Source of the DNA: Flammulina velutipes
Lineage: Eukaryota; Basidiomycota; Agaricomycetes; Agaricales; Physalacriaceae
Length of the DNA stretch: 64,000 nt
Reading direction: 5' to 3'
Assembly: GCA_011800155.1 (NCBI GenBank)
Contig: CM022378.1
Span: 1,922,001-1,986,000, forward strand
The notes below the pieces were generated by a model. That model was not told the DNA's origin. It searched no databases and saw nothing but the letters and a program-made list of their open reading frames with translations. Positions 1 to 11,621 of this stretch are shown here, one piece after another. The position numbers and the translations under genes were made by a program. Within the stretch, counting starts at the first letter, position 1. Every line of letters starts with the position of its first letter.

Positions 1-427
1 GAAGGCGTCGGAGAAAGAGGCTCAACGTTGTCGACTGCAAGACAGTACGCGATTCGGCGGGATTTGGAACAAGGCGCTGGCGTTGACTCGATTCCGCACG
101 CTGCTCGAAGAGTTTTCGAACATCAAGTTCTCCGAATCCCAGCCTCTGACCTTCGAGAGCGTCCCTTGGCCTTCTCTCCTCGTGCCTTCGAAACTTACAG
201 CTGCGCAGATGGATTGGAATGTAACGGAGAAGTTCTTTCTGCATGCGGAGACTTCGATGGGGGCAGCTGAGTATAAGGAGATGTTGTTGAAGGCGCAGAG
301 GACGTTCCATCCTGATAAGTGGGTGGCGAAGAAGCTCCTGGTTCTGGATGAGGCCTTGAGAGCGTCGTTAGGGGATGCTATCAATATGGTTTCGCAGGTT
401 ATCAACAATCTGGTTAGCAATGTATAG
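1..427 (+). CDS. C-terminal part of a J-domain-like agaric protein (partial)
   Basis: The reading frame is open from the left edge (codons from base 2) to TAG at 425-427, giving about 141 C-terminal residues. It contains a VPWPSLL segment followed by a LTAAQ...FFLH helix and a FHPDKW motif. This order is typical of a large family of Agaricomycete proteins whose C-terminus resembles the HPD motif of J domains and of NFKBIL1. The family usually has a long charged, coiled-coil N-terminus, which would lie left of the window. The Hsp70-contacting HPD triad is present as HPD, but no full J domain can be checked. Function is unknown; the family assignment rests on the motif order. Confidence 0.7.
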   Translation, partial: KASEKEAQRCRLQDSTRFGGIWNKALALTRFRTLLEEFSNIKFSESQPLTFESVPWPSLLVPSKLTAAQMDWNVTEKFFLHAETSMGAAEYKEMLLKAQRTFHPDKWVAKKLLVLDEALRASLGDAINMVSQVINNLVSNV

Positions 428-1430
428 TTAGTTGTAGTCAGTAAGATGTAGCATTTAGTTATCAACATATGTTCGCTTGGAAATCAGATAAACAGTAGAT
501 TATGTATCATATCATGTGCGACAGCTCAGTGTGCACTCGTCAACAAGACATAATAAGAATTTGCGCCACACAGACACCTGTCTTGGAAAATATCGAGGAT
601 ACCTTTCAACCGATTACCTGTCATGAAGTGTAGATCAGAGTTCTTTTATATGAGTTTTGAAGCTTTTGGCGCGCATTGAAAACCGGCGAACGATAGACTC
701 CTTGACCAATGCTTTGACTATCCATGATGAAAGAAAAGACATCCAGCGAGAGAATAGTAAATAAAGTACAGGTTTCCAATAGCCTGTAATCATTTACCAG
801 TCACACTGGCTTTAGGCATAGGTATGACCAAATTATCTTTCCTTGGCTGTTTGTTTGGGTTCACCACACCACGGCTCCCAGCAGGTACTTTACTTCATAC
901 TCTCTCCGACTCGTTCCCACTATCTGTACCGCGTCTAGGAGCCGAGTCTATCCAACATCCAGGCCTGACGAAAGACAGGTTAATCAAAATAAACTGTGGC
1001 GCTTCTCCATTCTTACTAAAAATCGGCCCTAGGTTGATTTGTATCAAAGCATGCAGCTGGAATCGGCAATATTCTACTATTACTATGGATGTGCCTTGGC
1101 GAGGATTAAATTTCCAATAATGGTGGAAGCTGAGGTGACGGTGAGTAGTAGCCAACTAGTACTACGTCCATGGACAACAACATTGTCACCGTTCTGAGCG
1201 GTATCATATGGTACTAGGAAGATTCCTGGATAGAGAGAGGCTGAGCGCTGACCCCCCTTAGTATAGTGGCAGACCCCAGATTAGTACTTACTTCGTAGCA
1301 ATCTACATACTAGTGCCTCTATGCCCACAATGATAATGAGGTTAAAAATTCTGAGACAATAGAATTCCAAACTTGACCAAGAATAACACCGCTATCTACA
1401 CCTAGACGTACATAAAGGCCACAAAACCAG
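428..1430. other. Intergenic, nothing recognised
   Basis: AT-rich spacer between the J-like gene end and the convergent RanBP2-finger gene. The short open frames here have no domain and no splice support. Confidence 0.5.
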
Positions 1431-2322
1431 CTAAAACCGCTTGCGTTTCAAACCACCCCGAGAAGCATTACAGGTCCAGCACTCTGACCCACCCGTATTA
1501 TCCCTGGTGCAGATAGAACATATCCATGCGTCCTCATCGGGCTGTGCCACGACGTTCCGCACGGTGTGCTTGGCTACAAATCTCTTCCATGTATCGAACG
1601 AGCCGGTGTTCCCTTTCGCTGGCTCGATGGCCAACAAACCCTTGCGTGTTGCATTCTCCCCAAGCGCAAGGCTACCCCGGCCGTATAGGGACCTGAACAG
1701 TTCGACGTTCCGAATGGCTTCCTTCTTCCTCTCATCCTCCGCCTTACTGAGCCCATTCTGTAAATCAGCGAATGCCTTCGCGGCTGCCGCCACACTAGCG
1801 GTGTGGGCATTGCGCAACGTATTGTATTCCCGTGCGCTCGCAGAGATATAATTGGAAAAAGCGCGCGCCAGACGAGCATGTTTATCCCTTTCGTTCTCGT
1901 ATGCCGTCTGTTTGACCTGGAGGTCGCGTCGTAGTGCTGCGTTCTGGGCCATTTGGTCGAGGAGTTGGACGCGTAAGAGTTCAGCGAGGGAGTTGGCGGG
2001 TGGAGGAGGGATTGGCCGGGGAGTGTGATGGAACAAGCATTTGTAGAGGATGCAGAGCCAGGAATAGTAAGCGGTGACCCAGAGCCACGGGATGTCTATG
2101 ATGGGCTGAACCCGATGGAGGATCGTAACGGACGACTTGGGTGGGGGCTGTACATGTCTTCGTTAGATGAGATGCCATAAAAATGACTGGGGAGACGTAC
2201 CGGCTTCCAGCGACTGGGATCGACTTTAAAGGTGAATTGCTGGATAACACTCTGTCAGTAGGAAAGACTGGCCAAAAATATGAACGCACAAATTGAGAGT
2301 GATCTTTCTGGAAGGAAGTCAT
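1431..2322 (-). CDS. Protein with short hydrophobic segment, coiled coil and C-terminal RanBP2-type zinc finger
   Basis: Three exons join in phase: 2290-2322 (starting ATG at 2322), 2201-2251 and 1431-2147, with introns of 38 and 53 nt bearing GT and AG ends. The product is 266 aa. Residues about 47-65 are hydrophobic and aromatic (IPWLWVTAYYSWLCILYK), residues about 85-165 are charged and probably coiled coil, and residues 236-258 form a RanBP2-type finger (WICSIC...N...CWTC). The protein ends in a basic KRKRF tail. RanBP2 fingers bind ubiquitin or RNA. The finger plus basic tail suggests a nuclear or ubiquitin-linked role, but that is inference. The combination hydrophobic segment plus coiled coil recurs in other genes of this window. 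Confidence 0.75.
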
Positions 2323-3179
2323 GGGAGGGAAGAGGAGCAAGTGGAAGCAGATCTCAAAGACTGCCTTTCAAGCGCGAGGCCTAGAATTCCTTTGTTCTGA
2401 ACGTGGTGACTGCACGGAGATACCTCCACTTCGTCACATATTAGATATCTCCCGTCAGATATAAGAGAATGCGAGTCGCAGACGGTACGGTGCAAGACAA
2501 GTAGAAGCGATGCGAAGAATGTCCATGGTGGTTAGAAATCAAGGAGGATGCAGCCCTGATCAGCCTCGCGCTCCCTCATGTTACTATACATGCGACTTCC
2601 TGGGTGAGAAAATCATGACAGCGAAAACATAATGCTGAAACGCCAGACGCGTACCATTTCTGTGCGTGCTTCCAGCCATAGTTCTTCTTTTCACTATCTA
2701 GAGGTAAGTGTGGCGCATGATCGATTTGAGCCCTAACCCTAACGTCACATCCTCTGGTTCCGCACCAACACGACAATGCCAATAGTTTTCTTCAGCAGCA
2801 GCAGTGCAATTCTTTAGATCGATGTATCGGTGCACAGCGTATTCGTAACGATTGTATAACCAGAATTCCTGCTTCATCATGTACGGCTGTCGCTGGAAAT
2901 GCAACGTTTCCAGACACGTCAATATGCTGCAGCCTGCGAGCTCGCTTCTCGGCTGGATACGAGTCTTTGTGGTGCGTCTATTTCTTCTTTCTTCACTACG
3001 GATATTGACCTAGCATTTAGGAGGCATGTCATTCAAAATTGAGATATCCAGCTGGACTTTGTTTGATCCTGCGCCGAAGGTTATTAGCCATTGGGCCACG
3101 TCGCGCCGAATTCACTATTCTCTCTATCTAATATCTGCCTGCTGGAGTTATGAACTGCTGACTGTCCACGGTACTGGCC
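2323..3179. other. Intergenic, nothing firmly recognised
   Basis: Upstream region of the RanBP2-finger gene on one side and the membrane coiled-coil gene on the other. A minus-strand open frame at 2698-2922 reads somewhat protein-like but lacks a domain and a supported splice partner. Confidence 0.4.
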
Positions 3180-3462
3180 ATGTGCTTTGGACCCACAACA
3201 TCAACGCCTCCGTGTCACCGAATCTTGCGTTCTATTTTGCAGTCCTCGAAGGCAACTCACAACAGTCTCAATCGTAGATGGCGTGTAAACTGCGAAACTT
3301 TCTGCTAGCATTTCTGATACACTTCCTTTTTGGTAGAGACCTTGTTCTCCGTTATTGTTTTTAACAGCAGCGGAAATCGCCGGTCCTTTTCCATCAGGTC
3401 GTGGACAGCCCTTTGACGGGCCCGACAATATTCCCACACCATCCTGCCCTCTACCATCGACC
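3180..3462 (+). promoter_or_regulatory. Conserved upstream region shared with the paralogue at 21-23 kb
   Basis: The stretch tgctttggacccacaacatc and the blocks tccggtccttttccatcagg, acagccctttgacggg and ctctaccatcgaccatg recur in the same order on the minus strand just upstream of the paralogue (23151 to about 23325). Copy 1 carries roughly 120 extra bases between the blocks. The conservation points to a shared promoter or 5' UTR inherited with the duplicated gene. Confidence 0.6.
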
Positions 3463-5291
3463 ATGCTCGCCACAATCGTAACAGTCTCAACGCTAGCCAT
3501 ATATCTTTGGTTCCTATCTTGCTCGTCTTATAAAATAGTCTGGAAAGGCGTGAGTCACGTATCCTTTCGTTTTTGTGGCGGCAAGCTAATGTGTCGAAGG
3601 TGGACCTTGAAGACGATGATGAAGAAGACGCCGCCTCTCCCGATTGCAACATTACTGCCAAGAAAGTATGATTCCCTTTACCCAGCACTCTTTCATCTGC
3701 TCATCGTTTCAATAGGCTGAGAGCCTCGCTCTCATCGTCGCGCGCCTCTTGGACGACAAACTCAAGACTGGCAACTCCACTCTCAAGGACCTCATGGTTC
3801 TCCAGATGATTGCAACGGACGCCATTTCTCAAAAGTTATCGGCTCTTGAAGTTCGTTGTTCCAATTTTATGCTTCACGGCGTTTTACTAACAACTTCCGT
3901 AGGCGAAAAGCGCCCCCTCTGATACACAACTGTTGGAAGTACGCACCATTTTCTTCAGCCTATACGCCCCTCTAAGTCATTTCCAGCCTCACTCTCCGTT
4001 GCTCGTCCTTGCAAACCGTCAGATCGCTCAGCTCGAGGAACTCGCCGATATCAACAAACTTGCGCACGAGGAGGAAATCAAACGGCTCAAACATGAGCAT
4101 ATCGCCAATCTAGAGGCCTGCCGTGCCCAGAAGGACTCGAAACTCGCTGAACATAGCCAACGCGTTCAGAAACATATACGCAATAGCTTCACGACGATGA
4201 ACAACGCCATGTCGGATCGCTACCAGACCGAACATAATCTAAAACAATGGCGAGAATGTGCTCGGCTACTGGATGATCATCTCGTACCCCACCTTCAATA
4301 TTCTCTAGCCTTCGCCGCAGCAAATGCAAACACGTGCAGAGTCCAATTAGGCGAAGCTGAGAAGGTCGCCGTTCAGTTGAGAACCGACATAGATGGAAGA
4401 ATGGCGCCCTTTGCAAGGGCCTTGCACGAGGAAGAGCCAAAGGCCCGCGCAGCTATGGAGAGGTTCCTCTGTAACCCAATTGTTACTGGAACATTCACAG
4501 CACAGCCTAACATTCTTACGGAGGAAGCAGTTCTCAGAGAGACTAGCCGCATCAGTGCCATGAATGCCAAATGGTATCATGACATCCCCTTGGATTCAGT
4601 TCCTTCACATCCCTATCATGGCAAACCTGACATCGAGGACTTGGATTATTTTGCGCCACCACCTGCTACATACCCTCAGGCTAATCATAGGGAGAATATC
4701 ATTCCTGCGACTACCGAGCCATCCGCAGATCCTTCCGTCAATGAAGGTGCATATCCGGATGTTGCGCCCACAGATTCATCATCTACGTCCCACAACTCTG
4801 CCGAGAATGGATCAGAATCTCATTCACCATGGGCCACCGAGAGTCGATTAGGCTCCCATCCCTCTCCCTGTTCATCACCTGCAACCTCTGACTACGATAC
4901 CCGAGGCGAAGCTGGCCCATCTCAAGCCTCATCCCATCCCGCAGCGTCTCTGTTTGAAGTTCGAGAGGACCCTGCTCCTTCACAACCAGAGACCTACCGG
5001 TTCACATTTAAGTCTGGCACTGCGTCCTCGAACCCAAGCCGAATGTCGTCCGGTCATCATCCCGGGACTAGTACACAGGTTCCATATCCGCCATGCCCTT
5101 CTCCTCCTCCTGAACCTACAACGTCGACGACGACGGGCCCTCAATTCCACTGGACTCAAGGGCAATCTCAGCCTGCTCCAACCCCGCGTCCATCAACTTC
5201 ATCACCCACCAAAGATCCTCGAGTTCGGGGAACGAGAAAGCCCCGGACGGTCAGAAATCTTCCGTCTCGATGTTTTGCAGACAGCGCTTAG
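3463..5291 (+). CDS. Membrane-anchored coiled-coil protein, copy 1
   Basis: Five exons join in phase: 3463-3549, 3600-3665, 3716-3850, 3903-3938 and 3987-5291, giving 542 aa. The start at 3463 opens a hydrophobic signal anchor (MLATIVTVSTLAIYLWFL), followed by an acidic run (EDDDEEDA), two coiled-coil stretches (one around RQIAQLEELADINK) and a long Ser/Pro-rich disordered tail. The same exon lengths (87 nt first exon, 135 nt third exon) and introns occur in the inverted paralogue at 21043-23150, which supports the model. The reading frame ends at TAG 5289-5291. A further exon at about 5365-5631 could be used if splicing skipped this stop. No known function; likely a single-pass membrane protein with a self-associating tail. 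Confidence 0.75.
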
Positions 5292-5304
5292 GCAGTTACG
5301 CATG

Positions 5305-6135
5305 GCAAGAAAGAAACCTCACGAAAGTCAGTATCTTGTTCTTCCTCGATCCTCTAGCTAATCAATGAACCAGGCAAACTACCAGTACCCTTCCTCTTCC
5401 CCCCTTCCCATCGCCCAATCGAGTTATGACCGCACCAGCATCTCCGATGCAGCTCGATCGTTACCTACTTTCCACCATGATAACCCACTCGCATTTCCAT
5501 CCCAGACAAAGAGAGTCTTTGATAGCCCGAGAGATAGCGAAGGCAATGTCCCGCTAGCGCAAGCAATGTCTTGCCCCCCAGTCGCCCCACACGGCCGCTG
5601 GCTGGTCTCTCGAAGTCAACGACAGGAGTAGGCCGCGTACGCGCGTGTCTAGTGCAGGAGCCCCAACCTAAGTCACTCCTTGCCAAGCTCTGAGGGCCGC
5701 ACCACATCGGTGTCGTGTCGTCGTTGAATTTATGGCTCTCTTCCGTCGGGGAAGGATTTGTTATGTGAGTTTGTTTGGTGGGAGGTGCGTCTTGGGCGAT
5801 GTCCGTTACTTTACCATTCATGCACTGTGCTGTTTGCTGCCGTGGGTTCCTTTCGTCGTTTAGTGTGTCTTCCTGGTTTCTGCTCTCGCGTACTTTTTCC
5901 CGCTGTTTTTTTGTATCGTCGTTCTAGTTCCTCTTCTTTCTCAGTGTCGCCACCTGCTCAATGTACTGTAATTGTAATTGTACTTGTATCTCGTCGTTGT
6001 CTATCTCGGTTGACCTCCCAGGATGTTCGAGTCTACGCCACGTCAGATAAGATTAGATCTTAGTCGGTGATCTCGTACCGTATATTGGCCGTACGGCGTA
6101 CACTCTCGTCTTCGTGCCACTACTAGCAAGCCGTC
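5305..6135 (+). repeat. Inverted repeat arm 1 (about 830 bp), partner 20205-21035
   Basis: From the sequence aagaaagaaacctcacgaaa to about 6135, this DNA is nearly identical, in reverse complement, to 20205-21035. Hypothetical translations of both arms differ at only about 4 of 118 codons. The arm begins just past the stop codon of the coiled-coil gene and contains T-rich, 3'-UTR-like sequence plus an 88-codon open frame at 5365-5631. In arm 2 that frame is broken by a one-base deletion in a C-run. The genes themselves are much more diverged than this flank. Confidence 0.85.
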
Positions 6136-6257
6136 TCGCTAGGATGGACATCCAGCTACACACGTGCAACTTATACGGGAGACATTGCAAACACTCGTGA
6201 GAACTAATCACGGAAGATGCCGCCCAGTTCTTTCTCACTTCCATCTAAAGTGTAAGT

Positions 6258-6764
6258 ACAGTAGGTTGCCTTCTTACCGCCACCACCACGATATCCCCAC
6301 CACTTTTTACAGCGCGTTTACGCATACTACTACAACTATCAATGCCAATCTAGAGAGACGACACACCACTAGGTGAGTACACTTTCAAGCGGCTAGAATT
6401 TATCTGACGACATACAGAAACCTCTCTAACATTAAATTCTAGAAGGAATTCCTTCTACGTCAGCTCGCGTTACCTCTCCATGTGCGTGTCACGTTCTGTC
6501 TATCTCTCCCTACTGAACAAGCATACAGTCAACTAAGGACTCGACGCGGTTTCTTCTAAGGAAATTGGCCTGACCCTTCACGTTCCATTCTATCGTGAAC
6601 CATCTCGTACGCCTTAGTCAATACTCCTGGACTGGAAGAACATCAAGCACGAAGTGTCGAAGCTACCGTCACTGGAATTATGTGCGTCGAGACTTCGTCT
6701 CGCTGTATACCCCTAACAGTGTCCGCAGATCCAATACCTGGGCAGTACCACACCAAAGGCATCT
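6258..6764 (+). pseudogene. Decayed 5' exons of the CCCH/coiled-coil gene at 6765-8903
   Basis: Exon-intron borders of the intact paralogue at 11622-13764 can be followed here. The codon before the conserved intron donor GTAGGTT (6261) is ACA instead of ATG. A finger exon corresponds to 6313-6372 and reads Q-C-Q-S..H-H before a stop, third and fourth exons correspond to about 6418-6458 and 6529-6681, and all have stops or shifts. The fifth exon (6729 onward) is still in frame with the downstream gene. So the region is a noncoding leader derived from former coding exons, probably still transcribed. Confidence 0.55.
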
Positions 6765-8903
6765 ATGGACAATCAGACTTCATCTTCTCTCGAACGAGCT
6801 GTCAAATCCTTCCATCACCCTCCAACAAAAGATCCCCGTCCGCCTCTGCTTCCCCCAGGCCAGTTGAAAATCAAAGTCGAGGACTCAACGAAAATTCGAC
6901 AATACCCTTTGTCATTTCTGACTCTTCCGATGCCGAATCCATCTCTTTCTGATATCCCTTCTGAGGTTCGGCTATGCTCTTCTTTTCGCGCGCGTCCTCT
7001 AATTAGGTTTTAGACCGCTATATCCCGCAATCCCAGCCCCGCCACACAGCAACCCTCTTCGATGTCCGACCAATCTCCCAACGATCTGGAGCAGACGAAA
7101 GCCCGCCTGGAAGTCTATCGCCACGAGATGAACTTGGCCAAATTTGCCGAGGGGCGTCTCCGTTCGCAGCGTGACCAATACAAGGCTCTTCGGAACGAGG
7201 CCCTACAGGTAAAATCGCTATTGGAGAAGCAACTCGCCGCTATGACGGCGGCGCTGCAAGAGCAACGGAAAGAGGATGCCGAGGCCCGAGCAAACATTGT
7301 CGTCGAGGCAGAAGGTCTCCGAGAGTCCTTGTTTGCTACGGAGAGCGACAGAGATACATATCTACAATCTCTAGAGGCGTCACGAGCAGAAGCGGAAGCG
7401 ATTCGTCAGTCTTGGGCTCGCGAGAAGGAACTGTTGGATAAGGTTTCCCTGACGCTCAAATACGACCTTGAGGCGTCGCGGGAAGAGACGAGCGGCCTTC
7501 GTCGGTCGTTGGCCGATGAGGACAGGGAAAGGAGGGATGCATTGGAGAGAATTCAGAGCGAATTAGATGGTGTCCGTCGGGAACGAGAGACACTTGTTCA
7601 TTCGAGTGCTGATGAGCTTGCTGCATCGCGCAAGGAGGTGGATAATCTTCGCCAGTCTTTGGATGACGCGAACGCTCGGGAGAGAGAGACATCCGAGGCA
7701 TTACTGAAGGTGCAGCAAGACTCGAAGGACAATGTCGCGGCTCTGCGCACTTCCTTGGGTAAAGAGAAAGCAGGGCATAAGAAAACGAGGAAGAGGATCA
7801 CAGACGCTATAGATGCGAAGGCTTTGCTGGAAGAGGAGTTGAAAGTATCTCTGGTTAATGCGGACGAGCAGAAGGAAGCAGTTGACCAGTTGCAGAGGGA
7901 ATTGGCGAGTGTTCGCGAAGAACATGTGGCGGCGCTTGCTCGCTTGACCGAACATCTGGATTTGGCACAAGCACAGTCAGAAGGTATTAGTTCTTACGCG
8001 CACAACATATTCCAGGCGAATTTGGAAGCATCTGAGGCATTGGAGGCAGCACAACAGGATATAGAGGGACGCGAAGAGAATCATGCAATTACGATCGCGT
8101 TACTGCGTACCTCATTGCTGAAGGAAAGGGAGTGGCGTGAGAAGTTCGAGGACGTCGAGGAAAATACGCAGGAGATGTGGGAAGGGTCAGCAGCAGCTGA
8201 GGAACCGCTGGGGACGCAAAATGACTCAGATGGGGATTCAGATGCGCCTTCGTCTTCGGGTTTCGCGGACGGTAGCGACGAAGAGGGTCGTGAGGGATCA
8301 GAGTACGAGATGGACGCAGAGCCTGCCCCTTCGAATGAGGAGGAGATCTTCCAGGAGAGCGGCTCGGTTGGGGAACCTTCGGGTGTCGCAGATGATAACG
8401 AGGAGACACCAGGAGGATCAGACGAGTCGCAGAGTGAGGATGCTGAGGATGATCACGCAGAAGACTCAGAGGCTGCTGGGGGGTCGGGGTGGCTGCTGAG
8501 TGATTCAGAGTACGATTCAGATGCACCATTGGGCGTTGCGAAAGAGAAAGATGACGGGGCGGCGTCTCGCGATGGATCAGAGCATCCCTGGTCTACATCT
8601 TTGGATGAGCAAGAAACAATCAAGCGAAGCGGTTCAAATGCGATAGCTGAGGTTGCGGAGATGTTCGAGGGATCTGAGTCGAAGGATGATTCGGATGGTG
8701 TCTGCAAGAAGCAAGCAGTTGCTCTTGTTCGTGAGCGAACGGTTTGTGCGCCGGCGTATACATCGGGAGGATCATGGTGTGCTAGGCCGGGAAGTCTTTT
8801 GGCATCTCGCACGTTCCTTGGGGTGCCAGTGAGCTGGGGGAAACGGCCACATTCTCAGCCTGAGGGTAGTCATAGACCGGCGAAAGTGAGACGACGTCAG
8901 TAG
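6765..8903 (+). CDS. Long coiled-coil protein with acidic middle and basic C-terminal tail (array gene A)
   Basis: Two exons, 6765-6965 and 7014-8903, joined over a 48-nt intron with branch CTAAT, give 696 aa. The Pro/Ser-rich N-terminus is followed by the family block LEVYRHEMNLAKFAEGRLRS, about 330 residues of charged coiled coil, an acidic Ser/Asp/Glu-rich region and a conserved basic tail (RPAKVRRRQ) resembling a nuclear localisation signal. Four neighbours (B-E) share the block and the tail. The intact CCCH exons of paralogues B and C are only relics upstream here. Start 6765 is the first in-frame ATG of the retained exon. Function is unknown; a nuclear scaffold role is a guess from the tail. 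Confidence 0.75.
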
Positions 8904-9863
8904 TGGCAGTTATCAATACCTCTTTTTATTACACGTACCATAGTTCACTCCATTTAACGTATCTCTAAATTTTCCAAATACCTTATGTATATACTACACC
9001 GGTCCCAGTGGCCCTTTATATGTATGTCTGAAATCTCATAGTCAACTGTCAGCGTGATGCACCTACTTAGTCACAGTATGAGATTCTGTAAGAGTTCTTT
9101 GTCCTCGGCATCATCATCATCGGGCCCATATAGCATGTCGCACTTTTCTTGCTATGGCTACAACATGCATTTCTTGTGTGCAACGTGTTAACTTTGCGCC
9201 AGATGGACATCCTTGGCACAAGAAACCAGATATTGTGGAAGCGAACATCTACTACGGCTGAGGCTAATCCCAGGCTTGCGAAATGAGACGACATCATGGT
9301 ACACCCTAAATCTGTGCCTCTCTTGTTGACTGAAATAAATTTACAGGCAGCTCTCAATAGAGGACTTGATAGTAGATACTACGGCACTCTCTTCACAGTA
9401 CAGACAAACTATGCTTGTACTTATCCCCAGAGGGGCGATTTGGAAGCTACCACCGCTGCATTTGTGAACCACTCAGACGCTGGTTGTTTCTCTGTTCAAC
9501 TGCCAATATAATGTGGCGCAATTTACCAAGGTACGAAGCTGATATCTTCCGACCGGCATTCGGCGTCGCCGTAAAAAAAATTCTTTACACGGTGATCAAA
9601 GGACAATGCTTTGTCCTCGTGAGGATATCTGAATGCTGTTCTAACTCGCCTGTCCCTAATTCCAGTTTTCCCATCATACTTCTGAGTTCTACTCGCCAAC
9701 CTAGCCTTGGCAAACGATATCTATAATACCATCTACAATGTATTTCCCCTCAAGCTACCACTCGAACCTACGTATTCGTTAGTCAGGAGAATGCGTGGGA
9801 ATTCATCAAAACTGAGTACACCGAATCAGAACATCAAAACGGACCATCACTTTTTCCATCATT
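8904..9863. other. Intergenic between array genes A and B
   Basis: Contains the 3' region of gene A and the upstream region of gene B. No supported coding exon was found. Confidence 0.45.
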
Positions 9864-11458
9864 ATGGCAGGTTCATCTATCGCCGCTACTCCCTTTTCTT
9901 GACGTTTTCCAGGTTGTTTGCTCTTACTTTCTGGAGGGAGAATGCGTCTTTGGGCACAGATGTACGAGGGAACACCCAGAACCCCAGCCGATGCCAATTC
10001 CAACAAAAAGTAAATTTTCCATCCGTGAAACGCCCAAAACTGATTTTGAACACAGAACTACTCTGGAAAGCACCGCCTATGTCGTCTTTTCTCGCCACTG
10101 GGCGTCGAAAAGTAGCCCCTACGTTCGTTTTCTTCTGTACTATGTCGGCCAACTACTTATCTCCTCCCAGCGAAGGAAATCAGCAACCATCGCCAAGGGA
10201 TTCTGTCAAATCGCGACCGACACTGGCCACTCGTCCAGCTCCTATAGGTCGCTCACATCCCCCACCAAAAGCTGGAGAACCCAACGAACGCACTATGAAG
10301 CAGGAGCCGGTCTCAGCTGCAACTAAAGCACCTATAAAACGCCTGCAACCATCTTCTATAGCAAAGAATTCTATCCCTTTGGTACGCGACAATGTTTACA
10401 TCCCGAGCGATGCTGACGAACTTTTTTTTTTCAGCTACCTTCGTCGTCAACTACAACTTCCCCTTCATCCACACCGTACTTGGCCAACAAAATACCCGCC
10501 TGTGCTATCGCTGGACCATCTTCGAACACCATTTCCCCATTGGTATGTCCATTCCCCTCTTCTCAATGGCTCGCAATTTTAAGACGTTACCCAGATCAAA
10601 TACGCCAGAACTCCAGCTAGCCCGACCCTCTCAAGCCGTCCCATATCACTACCCACTCCAGCATCTCCTCCTCATATCTCGCGTCGGATAGATGACCGTC
10701 GTCAACATGACAAGATGGAGGCGCGCATGTCCGTTTACTACGAGGAAATGAAAAAAGCGAAAACAACAGAGGCCCGTTTACGTTTTGAGCGCGACGGGGC
10801 TCATGTCCGACGCAGAAAGGCGGAAAAAGAGAAGGGCGAGCTGGAGGTTCAACTTGCCGGGATGGTGTCGCTGGAGGAGAAGAACAAGTTAGTGGCCCAG
10901 ATAGAGGAGTTGACGCAGCTGCGGGAGACGTTCGATGTCGAGCTTGAAGCATCTCGCTCCGAGGCGGAAAGTCTCCGTGTGTCCTCCAACGGGCTACAGG
11001 AGCAGTATCGGCAGGGAGGAGACAAACTCGCCGAATCGATGCGCGCACGTGGAGATTTAGAGGTTCAGCTGCAGGCGTCGCAGGATGCACTTGTTGGCGA
11101 ACGAGAGCAGCTGAAGGAGGTGAAAACCAGGCTGGCCGAATCGATGGAAACCAATTGGTGTCTCAATGCCAAGCTGCACGCATCGGAAGCGGAAGTTGAC
11201 AGGTTGGAGGAGGCGCTCAAGGAGCAGCGCATCGAAGGGGCGCTCCAGCTGGCTACGAATGAGGTGCTGAGCGAGGAGCTGAAGGGTATGGACGCGTTGA
11301 GGGCGACGATGGTGTCGGTCAAGAGACGGGCGGAGATCGCAGAACGGAGGCTGGTCTTGCTTGAATCAGAGGGCTTGGTAGCTCTCGGGAAACGTGTCCG
11401 TACGGAGTCTGAAAGTGATACGATACATTCTGCCAAACGAAGACCAACTGTAGCTTAG
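9864..11458 (+). CDS. CCCH zinc finger plus coiled-coil protein (array gene B)
   Basis: Seven exons join in phase: ATG alone (9864-9866), 9913-10009, 10056-10122, 10171-10381, 10435-10542 and 10595-11458 with a first intron that uses a GC donor (GCAGGT). The product is 449 aa. Directly after Met comes VVCSYFLEGECVFGHRC and TREH, a C-x7-C-x5-C-x3-H zinc finger as in Nup42-type proteins. Then follow a Pro/Ser/Lys-rich linker and the family coiled coil starting MSVYYEEMKKAKTTEARLRF, with a short basic end (KRRPTVA). It lacks the acidic insert of A, D and E. It is tail to tail with gene C, 163 bp apart. (Six exons are listed because the ATG exon counts as the first.) CCCH fingers bind RNA; an RNA-linked nuclear role is plausible but inferred. 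Confidence 0.75.
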
Positions 11459-11621
11459 TGTTTGTTCCTCTACGTGTTTTTTGTATCGCTTAGATATGTA
11501 TATATGAAGCATTGTGTAGTTCTTGTTGTATCAAATGAAGTACCAATCTAGTAATACATGATATATGGGATACAGTAACGTAGATATGAATAAAATACAA
11601 GAGACATCCCAGAGAAAAAAT

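Noticed and set aside
824..1155. Overlapping frames on both strands
   Set aside because: No domain, splice support or plausible composition.
5465..5821. 118-codon minus-strand frame repeated at 20514-20870
   Set aside because: Its conservation is explained by the inverted DNA repeat. The composition is not protein-like and the opposite strand has a better exon candidate.
9707..10582. 291-codon continuous frame upstream of array gene B
   Set aside because: It reads through several good introns. The spliced model with a CCCH exon fits the paralogue.
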